Source of the DNA: an uncultured Clostridium sp.
GTDB lineage: Bacteria > Bacillota > Clostridia > TANB77 > CAG-508
Assembly (NCBI GenBank): GCA_900555615.1
Contig: USMB01000003.1
Location: 1 to 63,539, forward strand
Length of the DNA: 63,539 nucleotides
Direction: 5' to 3'
Made by a program: the position numbers and the translations under genes. Shown piece by piece: positions 37,429-44,916 of this stretch. Within the stretch, counting starts at the first letter, position 1; each line of letters opens with the position of its first letter. The notes below the pieces were generated by a model. The model was not told where the DNA came from, searched no databases, and was given only the letters and a program-made list of their open reading frames with translations.

Positions 37429-38730
37429 TTATTTATCCTTTTTTTCAATATTTATTTCTGTATCTAAACTTAATATTCCTACATGTTCTTTTGATGAAAT
37501 TATTTCTACTAATAGTGCATCATATTTTCTATTTAATACCTCTAATTCTCCATTAGGTTTGAAATGTGTACAACTAAATGACAATGTATATTTATTAGGA
37601 GCAACTTGTAATCTTGTTTTAAATGACACTTCTACAATATCACCCTTCTGATATTTTCCTGTTGCTATTTTTTCTATTAATGTATTAGTTCCACAAACTT
37701 CTAATCCATTAAAGTCTTTTAAAGTCATAGTAAAAATAGGTTCATTTATTGTATCATTAAAACGTATTTTAGACTTTAATATAACATTTTTAGCATTGTC
37801 TATTGATTGAAGGTAATTTCCATTTTCATCAAAAATACCATAATCAATTACTTCTGCTTGTCCATTTCCATATTCAATTATTTTGTTATTTTGAGTAAAA
37901 TGTGATTTCCAAGTATCTTTAGCTTTTTCTTTTTTAAAATTACTTTCTAAGCTTACTTCTTTTTTATTTTCTTTAGACTCATTTGTATCGTCTAATCCAA
38001 CTATAATCTTTTTATATTTTTCAACTCCTTCTTTTACTCCACCATCAAATATTTTCTTTCCTGAACTAATTATAATTGTTCTAGTACAATTTTTTAATAC
38101 ATCAGTTATGCTGTGAGTAACAAAAAGGATTGTTTTTCCAGTTTTTTTGAATTGTTCAAATTTTTTAAAACACTTTAATTGGAATGCCATATCTCCAACA
38201 GACAAAACCTCATCAACAATTAATATTTCTGGATCTACATTTATAGCACATGAAAATGCAAGCCTTGCAAACATACCTGAAGAGTATGTTTTTACTGGTT
38301 GATACAAATGTTCTCCAATATCAGCAAAATCTATTATTTCTTGCTTTCTTTCTTCAATTTGTTCATTTGTAAGTCCCATAACTTGGCCATGTTGATAAAT
38401 ATTTTCAATTCCTGTTAATTCCATATTAAAAGCTGTTCCAAGCTCTAACAGTGAACTAATTTTTCCATTTGTTTTTATTTCTCCACTAGTTGGAGTTACT
38501 ACTCCTGTAACCATTTTTAGCAATGTAGATTTTCCTGCACCATTCTTTCCAAGTATACCTAATATTTCTCCTTTTTTTACCTCTAAATTTAAATTATCCA
38601 TTGCTCTAAATGTAGTATGTCTTTCTACACCAGGAAAAATTGCTTCTATTAATCTGTCTTTTTTCGTTGGATACATTTTATATTCTTTTGTTAAATTTTT
38701 GATTTCAATAGCAATTTCTTTTTGTTCCAA
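37429..38730 (-). CDS. wzt: Polysaccharide ABC exporter ATPase with glycan-binding C-terminus (Wzt)
   Basis: A protein of about 433 aa. The ATPase (1-250) has Walker A GKNGAGKST, signature YSSGMFARLAF and Walker B ILIVDEV. Residues about 285-430 are a beta-sandwich with the Wzt C-terminal fold, which in O9a-type systems binds the capped chain end and licenses export. TTG at 38730, with GGAAGG 9 bases upstream, is the likely start; a GTG at 38739 abuts that site. It pairs with the permease at 40681-41472 and is adjacent to the WbdD-like gene, as expected if it reads that cap. Confidence 0.92.
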   Translation of the reverse strand: MEQKEIAIEIKNLTKEYKMYPTKKDRLIEAIFPGVERHTTFRAMDNLNLEVKKGEILGILGKNGAGKSTLLKMVTGVVTPTSGEIKTNGKISSLLELGTAFNMELTGIENIYQHGQVMGLTNEQIEERKQEIIDFADIGEHLYQPVKTYSSGMFARLAFSCAINVDPEILIVDEVLSVGDMAFQLKCFKKFEQFKKTGKTILFVTHSITDVLKNCTRTIIISSGKKIFDGGVKEGVEKYKKIIVGLDDTNESKENKKEVSLESNFKKEKAKDTWKSHFTQNNKIIEYGNGQAEVIDYGIFDENGNYLQSIDNAKNVILKSKIRFNDTINEPIFTMTLKDFNGLEVCGTNTLIEKIATGKYQKGDIVEVSFKTRLQVAPNKYTLSFSCTHFKPNGELEVLNRKYDALLVEIISSKEHVGILSLDTEINIEKKDK

Positions 38731-38756
38731 TCTCCTCACCCTTCCTTATAGTATCT

Positions 38757-39665
38757 CTATTTTACTTCTATTGTTTGATCTCCATCTTTTTCAATAATAT
38801 TTTGTTTTACTCCTAAATCTTCAATCCATTTTCTGGTTTCAAATGTTGTCCATGGACCTGTGTTTTCTCCCTCTCCATTATCATTATTCCAAATCCATTC
38901 TGGTGTTGGCCATAAACAGATTTCTGGTTTTATTGCCTGATATAAAGTCTCTTTTGCACCATTTTGTCCATGATGAGCTATTTGCAAAATATCTGCTTTT
39001 AATTTATCTTTTTGAGTATTTAACAATTTATCTCCACTTTTCGCACCAGTATCTCCTAAAAATAATATTGTCTTTTCTGGTAATGTCATTTTTAAAACCA
39101 TACTAGAATTATTAAACGCATCCTCAAATATTTCTGGATTCTTAACACCCAAAACTTCACAATTTACAAAATCTATATTTATTTTTTGATTTAATGTTAC
39201 TTCCTCAGTATTTTCCTTTATTCTTTCATTTTGTAAAGCTCTTTGAAAATCTTCTGCTTCATAAGCTCTCTCAGAAGCATACTTTTTATACCAATCTAAA
39301 TCATTCATAGTATAATATATTTTATCTATTGGAATATTGGTTTCTTCAACTATTTTTATAAAAGCTCCTGTATGATCATTATGAGGATGTGTAATAAACC
39401 ATACATCAACTTTTCCACCTAATGAATTTATATGTTTTATTAAATTTTCTTCGTCTTCACTTGTCCCACCATCTACAGCAATAACTTTACCTGTTGATGT
39501 TTTAATAATATATCCCATCATCTGTCTATGACTATTAGCTTGCAATTGTGCTAATGTAATTTCCTTAGTCTCTTTTTGAAGAATTACTGCATTTCCGATT
39601 CCTATTATCATAAATAATGTGCAAATAGAAATAATACATTCTATTAAATTATTTTTTAACTTCAT
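38757..39665 (-). CDS. Membrane-anchored MBL-fold hydrolase (ComEC C-terminal-like)
   Basis: A 302-aa protein with one N-terminal membrane helix (about 9-28) and an outside metallo-beta-lactamase domain containing HPHNDHTGA, GDTGAKSGDKL and QIAHHGQNG. This matches the soluble hydrolase part of ComEC, but no channel is present. In ComEC this domain is linked to nuclease or hydrolase activity. Its position inside a glycan operon, between wzt and a GT2 gene, suggests another substrate, perhaps a phosphodiester in the surface polymer. That is inference only. Confidence 0.8.
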   Translation of the reverse strand: MKLKNNLIECIISICTLFMIIGIGNAVILQKETKEITLAQLQANSHRQMMGYIIKTSTGKVIAVDGGTSEDEENLIKHINSLGGKVDVWFITHPHNDHTGAFIKIVEETNIPIDKIYYTMNDLDWYKKYASERAYEAEDFQRALQNERIKENTEEVTLNQKINIDFVNCEVLGVKNPEIFEDAFNNSSMVLKMTLPEKTILFLGDTGAKSGDKLLNTQKDKLKADILQIAHHGQNGAKETLYQAIKPEICLWPTPEWIWNNDNGEGENTGPWTTFETRKWIEDLGVKQNIIEKDGDQTIEVK

Positions 39666-39675
39666 CTTATCTTTC

Positions 39676-40668
39676 CTATCTTTTCTTCATTATTTTTAAA
39701 ACAAAATATCTTATATTAAATAATCCCCTTCCTAAAAATGGTAAATTCAATATAATAAAATTTAATATATAATAACTAAAAGTCTCATTTTTATATAATT
39801 TATGATATATATCCCATCCTCTAAAATTCCAATTTTTTTTGTTTTGCAACATTTCAAAATATTCTAATGCTTTTTTATTTTGCTCTTGCAATTCCTTTGG
39901 AAATTTATCATTATTTTCAACATATGTTCCAAAGACTCCTAATTTTACATTTATAAATAATTCTCTTACTTGGTCTAACTTTTTAAATTTATGTGATATC
40001 TTATCTGTACCTATCTGGTTATTACCATGTTGTCTATATTTTATATATTTTTCTGGCATGTATGCTAGTTTTCCTCTCAACGCTACCATTAGTGCCATCC
40101 AATAATCATGTGGTACAAATTTTGAATTACTTGGTACTGGTAATATATCTTTTATAAATTTCTTTTTAGAAAGAATTGTACAACCCGTAACACAATTATA
40201 TAAATAATTTACTTGATAACTATCTATATATTTATTGATTTTTCTATTTAATAACATAAAGTCTCCAAATGATGGATATATTGTTTTTAGATTTTCATCC
40301 ACAACCTCTAAGTCTCCAAATACTAAATCAGCATTTTTTTCTTTTAGTGTCTGCATTGATTTTTCTATTTTTTCAGGAAGCCATACATCATCTTGATCTG
40401 ATAACATATAATAGTCGCTTTCTACCTTTTCTAATAAGAATTCAAAATTTTTTATATATCCTAAATTCTGTTCTTGAATGTAAACAGTTATCCTATCATC
40501 TTTTTCTTTATATTCTTTTAAAATTTTTTGAGTCTCATCTTTTGAGCAGTCATCAGATATTATTAAATGTATGTTTTGATATGTCTGATTTAGTATACTA
40601 TCTATTTGCTCTTTTAAATACTTTTCACCATTATATGTTGCTAAGAGAACATCTATTTTTTCTTTCAT
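39676..40668 (-). CDS. GT2-family glycosyltransferase
   Basis: A 330-aa GT-A enzyme of the same group as the one at 27522: DVLLATYNGEKYLKEQIDSIL, SDDCSKDET, and SDQDDVW, followed by the CVTGCTI and RQHGNNQIG segments seen also in the GT2-WbsX fusion. I start at the ATG at 40668, which has GGAGG 5 bases upstream; a TTG four codons earlier overlaps that site. It lies 12 bases after the exporter permease gene and is a likely main-chain transferase. Confidence 0.9.
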   Translation of the reverse strand: MKEKIDVLLATYNGEKYLKEQIDSILNQTYQNIHLIISDDCSKDETQKILKEYKEKDDRITVYIQEQNLGYIKNFEFLLEKVESDYYMLSDQDDVWLPEKIEKSMQTLKEKNADLVFGDLEVVDENLKTIYPSFGDFMLLNRKINKYIDSYQVNYLYNCVTGCTILSKKKFIKDILPVPSNSKFVPHDYWMALMVALRGKLAYMPEKYIKYRQHGNNQIGTDKISHKFKKLDQVRELFINVKLGVFGTYVENNDKFPKELQEQNKKALEYFEMLQNKKNWNFRGWDIYHKLYKNETFSYYILNFIILNLPFLGRGLFNIRYFVLKIMKKR

Positions 40669-40680
40669 ATTTTCCTCCAA

Positions 40681-41472
40681 TTATAGTACATCTGCAAAGT
40701 CCTTTTTATTTTTGTTAAATACATGATTTCCCCATAAAAACATAATAACTGTTATTATCCAAAATATTATTGTATAAATTCCATATCCTTCTGTAATAAT
40801 ATTTCCGCCCATAAATACATCTCTAATTGCTGTAACTAAATATGTAAATGGTAAACATTTCATAAACATTGATATTGTGTGATGTCCTGCTATCATTCCT
40901 AATCCCCAAACAACAGGTGTAACCCACATGCAAATTTGCATTATTATTGATAGTAAATTAGAAAAATCTGGTACTAATGTTGTAACTGCTGAAGTAAATC
41001 TTGTCAATGCAATTACAAAAATATATGCCGCAATTATTACATATAAAAGAAATAGTACATTTGGAATATATCCACATATAACACACACTATTGTTGCTAT
41101 TAAAAATAAAAATAATGATACTACACTATTTCCAACAATTGAAATCATAGGAATTACATCTACTGGAAATACTACTTTTTTTACCAAATATGCATATGAA
41201 CGTATAGAACCGCTTGCCCCCATTATGTTATCATTTAAACACATCCACATTGCCATTCCTGGTAGAAACCATACAACATATGGAGAATTTCCTTCTCCTT
41301 TTGTATTAAAAATAAATTGAAATACTATTACATACATCATCATAAATACAAATGGTTGTAAAAATCCCCAAACGCTTCCAAGGCTTGTACTTGCAAATCT
41401 ATTTTTAAAATCATTTTTTCCTAATCTTAATATTAATTTTCTATTATTTATTACTTGTTTTATAAATTCCAT
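40681..41472 (-). CDS. wzm: Polysaccharide ABC exporter permease (Wzm)
   Basis: A 263-aa ABC-2 type permease with six membrane helices and the family start LRLGKNDFKNRFASTSLGSVWGFLQP, as in Wzm, TagG and RgpC. With Wzt it exports complete undecaprenyl-linked glycan. It is the first gene of the long operon, with a GGAGG site and a promoter at 41506-41534. The ATPase partner is two genes downstream, separated by a GT2 gene and the MBL gene. Confidence 0.92.
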   Translation of the reverse strand: MEFIKQVINNRKLILRLGKNDFKNRFASTSLGSVWGFLQPFVFMMMYVIVFQFIFNTKGEGNSPYVVWFLPGMAMWMCLNDNIMGASGSIRSYAYLVKKVVFPVDVIPMISIVGNSVVSLFLFLIATIVCVICGYIPNVLFLLYVIIAAYIFVIALTRFTSAVTTLVPDFSNLLSIIMQICMWVTPVVWGLGMIAGHHTISMFMKCLPFTYLVTAIRDVFMGGNIITEGYGIYTIIFWIITVIMFLWGNHVFNKNKKDFADVL

Positions 41473-41505
41473 AATTCCTCCGTATTGTTAATATTTGCTT
41501 TTGTT

Positions 41506-41534
41506 ATTCTACTATATTATAAAAAAAAAATCAA
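41506..41534 (-). promoter_or_regulatory. Promoter of the glycan operon
   Basis: TTGATT (41529-41534), 17 bases, TAGAAT (41506-41511) on the minus strand, with a run of ten Ts in the spacer. Gaps between the following genes are short down to 19657, so about 21.8 kb may be one transcript, although inner promoters are not excluded. Confidence 0.65.
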
Positions 41535-41550
41535 CTCTAAATCTCTTTAT

Positions 41551-42528
41551 TTATCGTTTAAATTTCAAATATGCAATGCCAGGAAAATGAAATAAAAATA
41601 TTTCTTTTACCATCTTTTTTAATTGATTTTTTCCAGCTAATATTTGAAAATATTTTTTTATATCAAAATCAACTACTGTTTCCTTTAATATTTTCTCATA
41701 ATATTTTTCACATTCTTCTATAAATCTTTTATCTTCCTCTGTTTCTGCATAATCATAGCACATCTTTACTCCACCTAAATATGCTCTATCTATTGCATCT
41801 TTTCTGTATTTCAAAAAAGAGTCATAACTATTCCCATTATTATTTTTCCATCTAGAAATATTCTGTGATAAACTCCTTCCTCCAAACACATTAGTGCCAT
41901 GTAATCTATAGTCAAAAAGAGGTTCTTTTATATAACTTATTCCTTTTCCTTCATTTGCTATAAATGCTGCTAGCCAATCATGTGCAATAACACTTTCTTT
42001 AAATGGTATCATTTTATCTCTAACATATTTTGTTATAATTTGTGAACATCCTATTCCTACACATCTTGAAATAGCCAATTTATCTTTTCCTTTTATTAGT
42101 GGTACATTTTTATATTTAAAATAATCATCATGTAATACAATTCCGTTTTCATCTATCTGTCTGCAGTTGCAATATACCATATCTACATTTGCTTGCTTTA
42201 ATTCTTTTAAACTTTTTTCTACTTTGTCTTTATTCCAAACATCATCATGATCTGAAAACATAATATAATTAGCTTTTGATTCTTTTAGTAAAAATTCAAA
42301 ATTCTTATTATAACCTAAATTTTTAGGTTGAATATATAATTTTATTCTTTCATCACTTTCAGCATATTTTTTTAATATTGTACCAATATTATTATCCGTA
42401 GAATGGTCGTCACTAATATATATATTTATATTTTTATATGTTTGCCTCAATATACTTTCTATCTGCTTTCTCAAATATTTTTCATTTGTATTATACGTTG
42501 TGACTAATATATCAACTAATTTTTCCAT
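41551..42528 (-). CDS. GT2-family glycosyltransferase
   Basis: A 325-aa GT-A enzyme with DILVTTYNTNEKYLRKQIESIL, SDDHSTDN and SDHDDVW (an HDD variant of the DQDD motif in its relatives), and an IAHDWL segment near residue 190. It has its own consensus promoter at 42563-42591 and only a T-run, no stable hairpin, before the operon promoter, so read-through into the glycan operon is likely. It probably adds a sugar of the same polymer. Confidence 0.88.
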   Translation of the reverse strand: MEKLVDILVTTYNTNEKYLRKQIESILRQTYKNINIYISDDHSTDNNIGTILKKYAESDERIKLYIQPKNLGYNKNFEFLLKESKANYIMFSDHDDVWNKDKVEKSLKELKQANVDMVYCNCRQIDENGIVLHDDYFKYKNVPLIKGKDKLAISRCVGIGCSQIITKYVRDKMIPFKESVIAHDWLAAFIANEGKGISYIKEPLFDYRLHGTNVFGGRSLSQNISRWKNNNGNSYDSFLKYRKDAIDRAYLGGVKMCYDYAETEEDKRFIEECEKYYEKILKETVVDFDIKKYFQILAGKNQLKKMVKEIFLFHFPGIAYLKFKR

Positions 42529-42562
42529 ATTTTTCTTTCCTTTTTTCCTAAAATCTAGTCAC

Positions 42563-42591
42563 ATTATACTCATTTTTGACTTTTTTGTCAA
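42563..42591 (-). promoter_or_regulatory. Perfect SigA promoter for the GT2 gene at 41551
   Basis: TTGACA (42586-42591), 17 bases, TATAAT (42563-42568) on the minus strand. It overlaps the divergent plus-strand promoter at 42576-42604. Confidence 0.88.
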
Positions 42592-42604
42592 TTTGTAGTA
42601 TAAT
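42576..42604 (+). promoter_or_regulatory. SigA promoter for the atypical plus-strand gene
   Basis: TTGACT (42576-42581), 17 bases, TATAAT (42599-42604). Its -35 and the opposing -35 form the palindrome TTGACTTTTTTGTCAA, so two polymerases cannot bind at once. Confidence 0.87.
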
Positions 42605-42655
42605 ATATGTATGCAGGCAAAATACCTGTAAATATATATTAAAGAGGTAATTCGT

Positions 42656-43054
42656 ATGTTTTCTCTCAAGAACAAGCAACATGACCAACATAGTGATGTC
42701 TACATGTTCAGCTCGGACGGTATGTCCATGATTCATAATTTAAAAGCTGAACAAGCTTGGGAAAAACGTGAAGACCTTTTGAAGGCTCGTCGTAGCAAAT
42801 ATGTTGCAAGTCATGAAGACTTTGCAAAATTTCGTGAAAGACATCAGTCTTCTACTCCAACTCCTCCTCCTGCAAGTGTTTTTAACGGAACCACTGACCT
42901 AAAGGTTGCAAAACCTGTGGAAAGTGAGTACTACAAGAACCTTTACCAGGAGGTTCAAAAAAGATGGAACCAGGATTTGCAAGAAGCTTTGGAAAAATCA
43001 CGATTGCCCGAAGGGCATCCTCTTCGTTTGACTATAACGGTAGAGAAGCTCTAA
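42656..43054 (+). CDS. Atypical 132-aa protein of unknown function
   Basis: I do not recognise this protein. It is soluble and rich in charged residues, Gln and His: MFSLKNKQHDQHSDVYMFSS at the start, a helical middle, a proline stretch (STPTPPPAS), and a second helical part (NLYQEVQKRWNQDLQEALEK). By my count it is about 41% G+C (165 of 399), far above its surroundings, and uses CGT for Arg where neighbours use AGA. AAAGAGG precedes the ATG, a consensus promoter lies upstream and a strong hairpin downstream, so it is a complete single-gene unit. Base composition and orientation suggest recent transfer. Confidence 0.8.
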   Translation: MFSLKNKQHDQHSDVYMFSSDGMSMIHNLKAEQAWEKREDLLKARRSKYVASHEDFAKFRERHQSSTPTPPPASVFNGTTDLKVAKPVESEYYKNLYQEVQKRWNQDLQEALEKSRLPEGHPLRLTITVEKL

Positions 43055-43069
43055 AGCTTAACCTCTAGC

Positions 43070-43112
43070 ATAAGAGACCAGTGAATGTACACTAACATTA
43101 CTGGTCTCTTAT
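43070..43112. terminator. Terminator between the atypical gene and recO
   Basis: A 13-bp perfect stem ATAAGAGACCAGT/ACTGGTCTCTTAT with a 17-base loop, then T-rich sequence on the plus strand. The recO stop codon (43109-43111) lies within the right arm, so the hairpin serves both converging genes. Confidence 0.75.
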
Positions 43113-43825
43113 ATTTTATATTCTTTTTCTAATTTTTCATTAAAATACAACTTTGTTATTATTTTTAGTTCATTTAAAGATTCATCTTTTAAATTAAATG
43201 AGTACAATTTCTTTGCTGGCGCCATAACTATATATTTTATTGCATTTGCAGTACTTTCACTCATTTGCAAGCAACTCTTATCTTGTCTACTGCAAGTCTC
43301 ACATTTAAAACCATTATCTTTTAAACTAAAATATTTTAATTCTTCTTTTTGTTTACAATTTGTACACTCATTTATTCTAGGTGTAAAACCTAAAAAGCAT
43401 AATAATTTTAACTTAAAAATACTCATTATTAATTCTGGATTTTTATCAGTTTCCGACAATGTATATAATGTATTCAAAAACAATTGTAATATTTTATAAC
43501 AATTCTCATTTTCATCTGTTACATCTCTTATAATCTTCGTAATTTCTACTGCATAATTTAGCTTGTCCAAATCTGTTCTCAAATTATAAAAAACTTCAAT
43601 AGTTTCACATGAGTTTATATTATATGTATTTGCCCCTTTATACATTAAATATTCTCCAAAACATAAAAACTGTGTTCCTGCAAGTAAGGCGCTTTTTTGT
43701 CTTCTAGCGCCTTTTGCAACACATGATATTTTACCTAATCCAGGTGTTAACATTGTTAACATTTTATCATAATCTCCTAAATTATTTTCAGAAATTATTA
43801 TTCCACTCATTTTTATCGTTCCCAT
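43109..43825 (-). CDS. recO: DNA repair protein RecO
   Basis: A 238-aa protein with an N-terminal OB fold (MSGIIISENNLGDYDKMLTMLTPGLGKI), a helical domain, and a four-cysteine zinc site (CTNC ... CETC, about 157-181). RecO helps RecF/RecR load RecA on SSB-coated single-stranded DNA and anneals strands. The start at 43825 has GGAGG 6 bases upstream and lies inside yqzL. It ends the era-yqzL-recO unit. Confidence 0.93.
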   Translation of the reverse strand: MGTIKMSGIIISENNLGDYDKMLTMLTPGLGKISCVAKGARRQKSALLAGTQFLCFGEYLMYKGANTYNINSCETIEVFYNLRTDLDKLNYAVEITKIIRDVTDENENCYKILQLFLNTLYTLSETDKNPELIMSIFKLKLLCFLGFTPRINECTNCKQKEELKYFSLKDNGFKCETCSRQDKSCLQMSESTANAIKYIVMAPAKKLYSFNLKDESLNELKIITKLYFNEKLEKEYKI

Positions 43826-43955
43826 TTTGTTCCTCCATAGGTTGCTTTATTTGTAATTCTATTTGTTCTTCTACATTTTGTATTTGTTTTAATTCTAAAA
43901 ATGTATTTACATCTCCTGTATTTTTAAAGGTATTCCATGCCATCTTTTTAATCAT
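43788..43955 (-). CDS. YqzL-family small protein
   Basis: A 55-aa protein reading MIKKMAWNTFKNTGDVNTFL and then ELKQIQNVEEQIEL. The MAWNTFKNTGDVNTFLELK core is the YqzL family of Firmicutes, which sits between era and recO. AGAGGAAG lies 7 bases before the ATG. It overlaps the recO start by 38 bases, with a C-terminal tail that reads through the recO ribosome site, which suggests coupled translation. Function is unknown. Confidence 0.88.
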   Translation of the reverse strand: MIKKMAWNTFKNTGDVNTFLELKQIQNVEEQIELQIKQPMEEQNGNDKNEWNNNF

Positions 43956-44011
43956 AAGCTCACTTCCTCTAACTCTATCTTTCGCAATTCATATACAAAT
44001 TATGCAATAAA

Positions 44012-44914
44012 TTATTGCAATTTGAATTTCTTTACAATTGAAGTATCATCTTGCCAATCTTCTTTTACTTTTACCCAAGTCTTTAAATTGACTTTTGTTC
44101 CAAAATTCTCTTCCATATCAATTCTTGCTGCCTGACCTATACGTTTTAACATATTACCATCTTTTCCGATAATAATTCCTTTATGAGAATTTCTTAAACA
44201 ATAAATAGTAGCTTCTATATCATATAAATCCTCACCTTTTTGATTTTTTCTAAATTTCATTTTTTCTACTTCTACATATATTCCATGTGGTACTTCATCT
44301 TGTAAAAATTTTAAAGCTTTTTCTCTAATTGTTTCTTCTGCAAGCTGTCTTAAAGTCTGATCTGTATACTCCTCTTTATCATAATATGCAGGACCAGGTT
44401 TTAAGTTCTTTTCTATTTCATCCAAAATAATATCTCTATATTTACTCTGTAAAGAAGATATTGGGATAACAGCCTCAAAATCATACTCATTTTTATATAG
44501 ATTAATTAAGTTTAAAAGTTCCTCTTTCTTTACTAAATCAATTTTATTAATAATTAGTATTGTTTTTTTATGAGATTCTTTTATTTTTTCTAGAATTCTC
44601 ATATCCCCTCTACCAATTTCTTTACTTGTTGCTTCTATTACAAATAATATTAAATCAATTTCATTAATTACTCCAAAAGAAGTCTCTATCATAGTCTCAT
44701 TTAGTTTGGTTTTTGGTTTATGAATTCCTGGAGTATCTATAAATATAATTTGAGAATTTTCTCTATTCACTATTCCTTTTATTGCTGTTCTTGTCGTTTG
44801 TACTTTATTTGCTGTTGCAGCAACTTTTTCCCCAACTAATAAATTTACCAATGTAGATTTTCCAACATTAGTTCTTCCTAACATTGCTACAAAACCTGAT
44901 TTAAATTCTGCCAT
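44012..44914 (-). CDS. era: Ribosome-assembly GTPase Era
   Basis: A 300-aa GTPase with G1 GRTNVGKST, G3 DTPGIHKPK, G4 NKID, and a C-terminal KH domain with IIGKDGNMLKRIG. Era binds 16S rRNA near its 3' end and checks 30S maturation. Length is normal. It lies 57 bases upstream of the yqzL start and 2 bases after the 775-aa unknown gene. Confidence 0.96.
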   Translation of the reverse strand: MAEFKSGFVAMLGRTNVGKSTLVNLLVGEKVAATANKVQTTRTAIKGIVNRENSQIIFIDTPGIHKPKTKLNETMIETSFGVINEIDLILFVIEATSKEIGRGDMRILEKIKESHKKTILIINKIDLVKKEELLNLINLYKNEYDFEAVIPISSLQSKYRDIILDEIEKNLKPGPAYYDKEEYTDQTLRQLAEETIREKALKFLQDEVPHGIYVEVEKMKFRKNQKGEDLYDIEATIYCLRNSHKGIIIGKDGNMLKRIGQAARIDMEENFGTKVNLKTWVKVKEDWQDDTSIVKKFKLQ

Positions 44915-44916
44915 TT

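Noticed and set aside
35580..37448. Overlap of the WbdD-like gene with wzt through an upstream TTG start
   Set aside because: The ATG at 37415 has a good ribosome site, which removes the overlap.
19657..42528. Glycan region considered as a mobile island
   Set aside because: No integrase, transposase, direct end repeats or tRNA junction is seen; composition matches the surroundings apart from the gene at 42656.
42548..42736. Minus-strand frame of 62 codons across the divergent promoters
   Set aside because: It covers both promoters and the start of the atypical gene and has no ribosome site.
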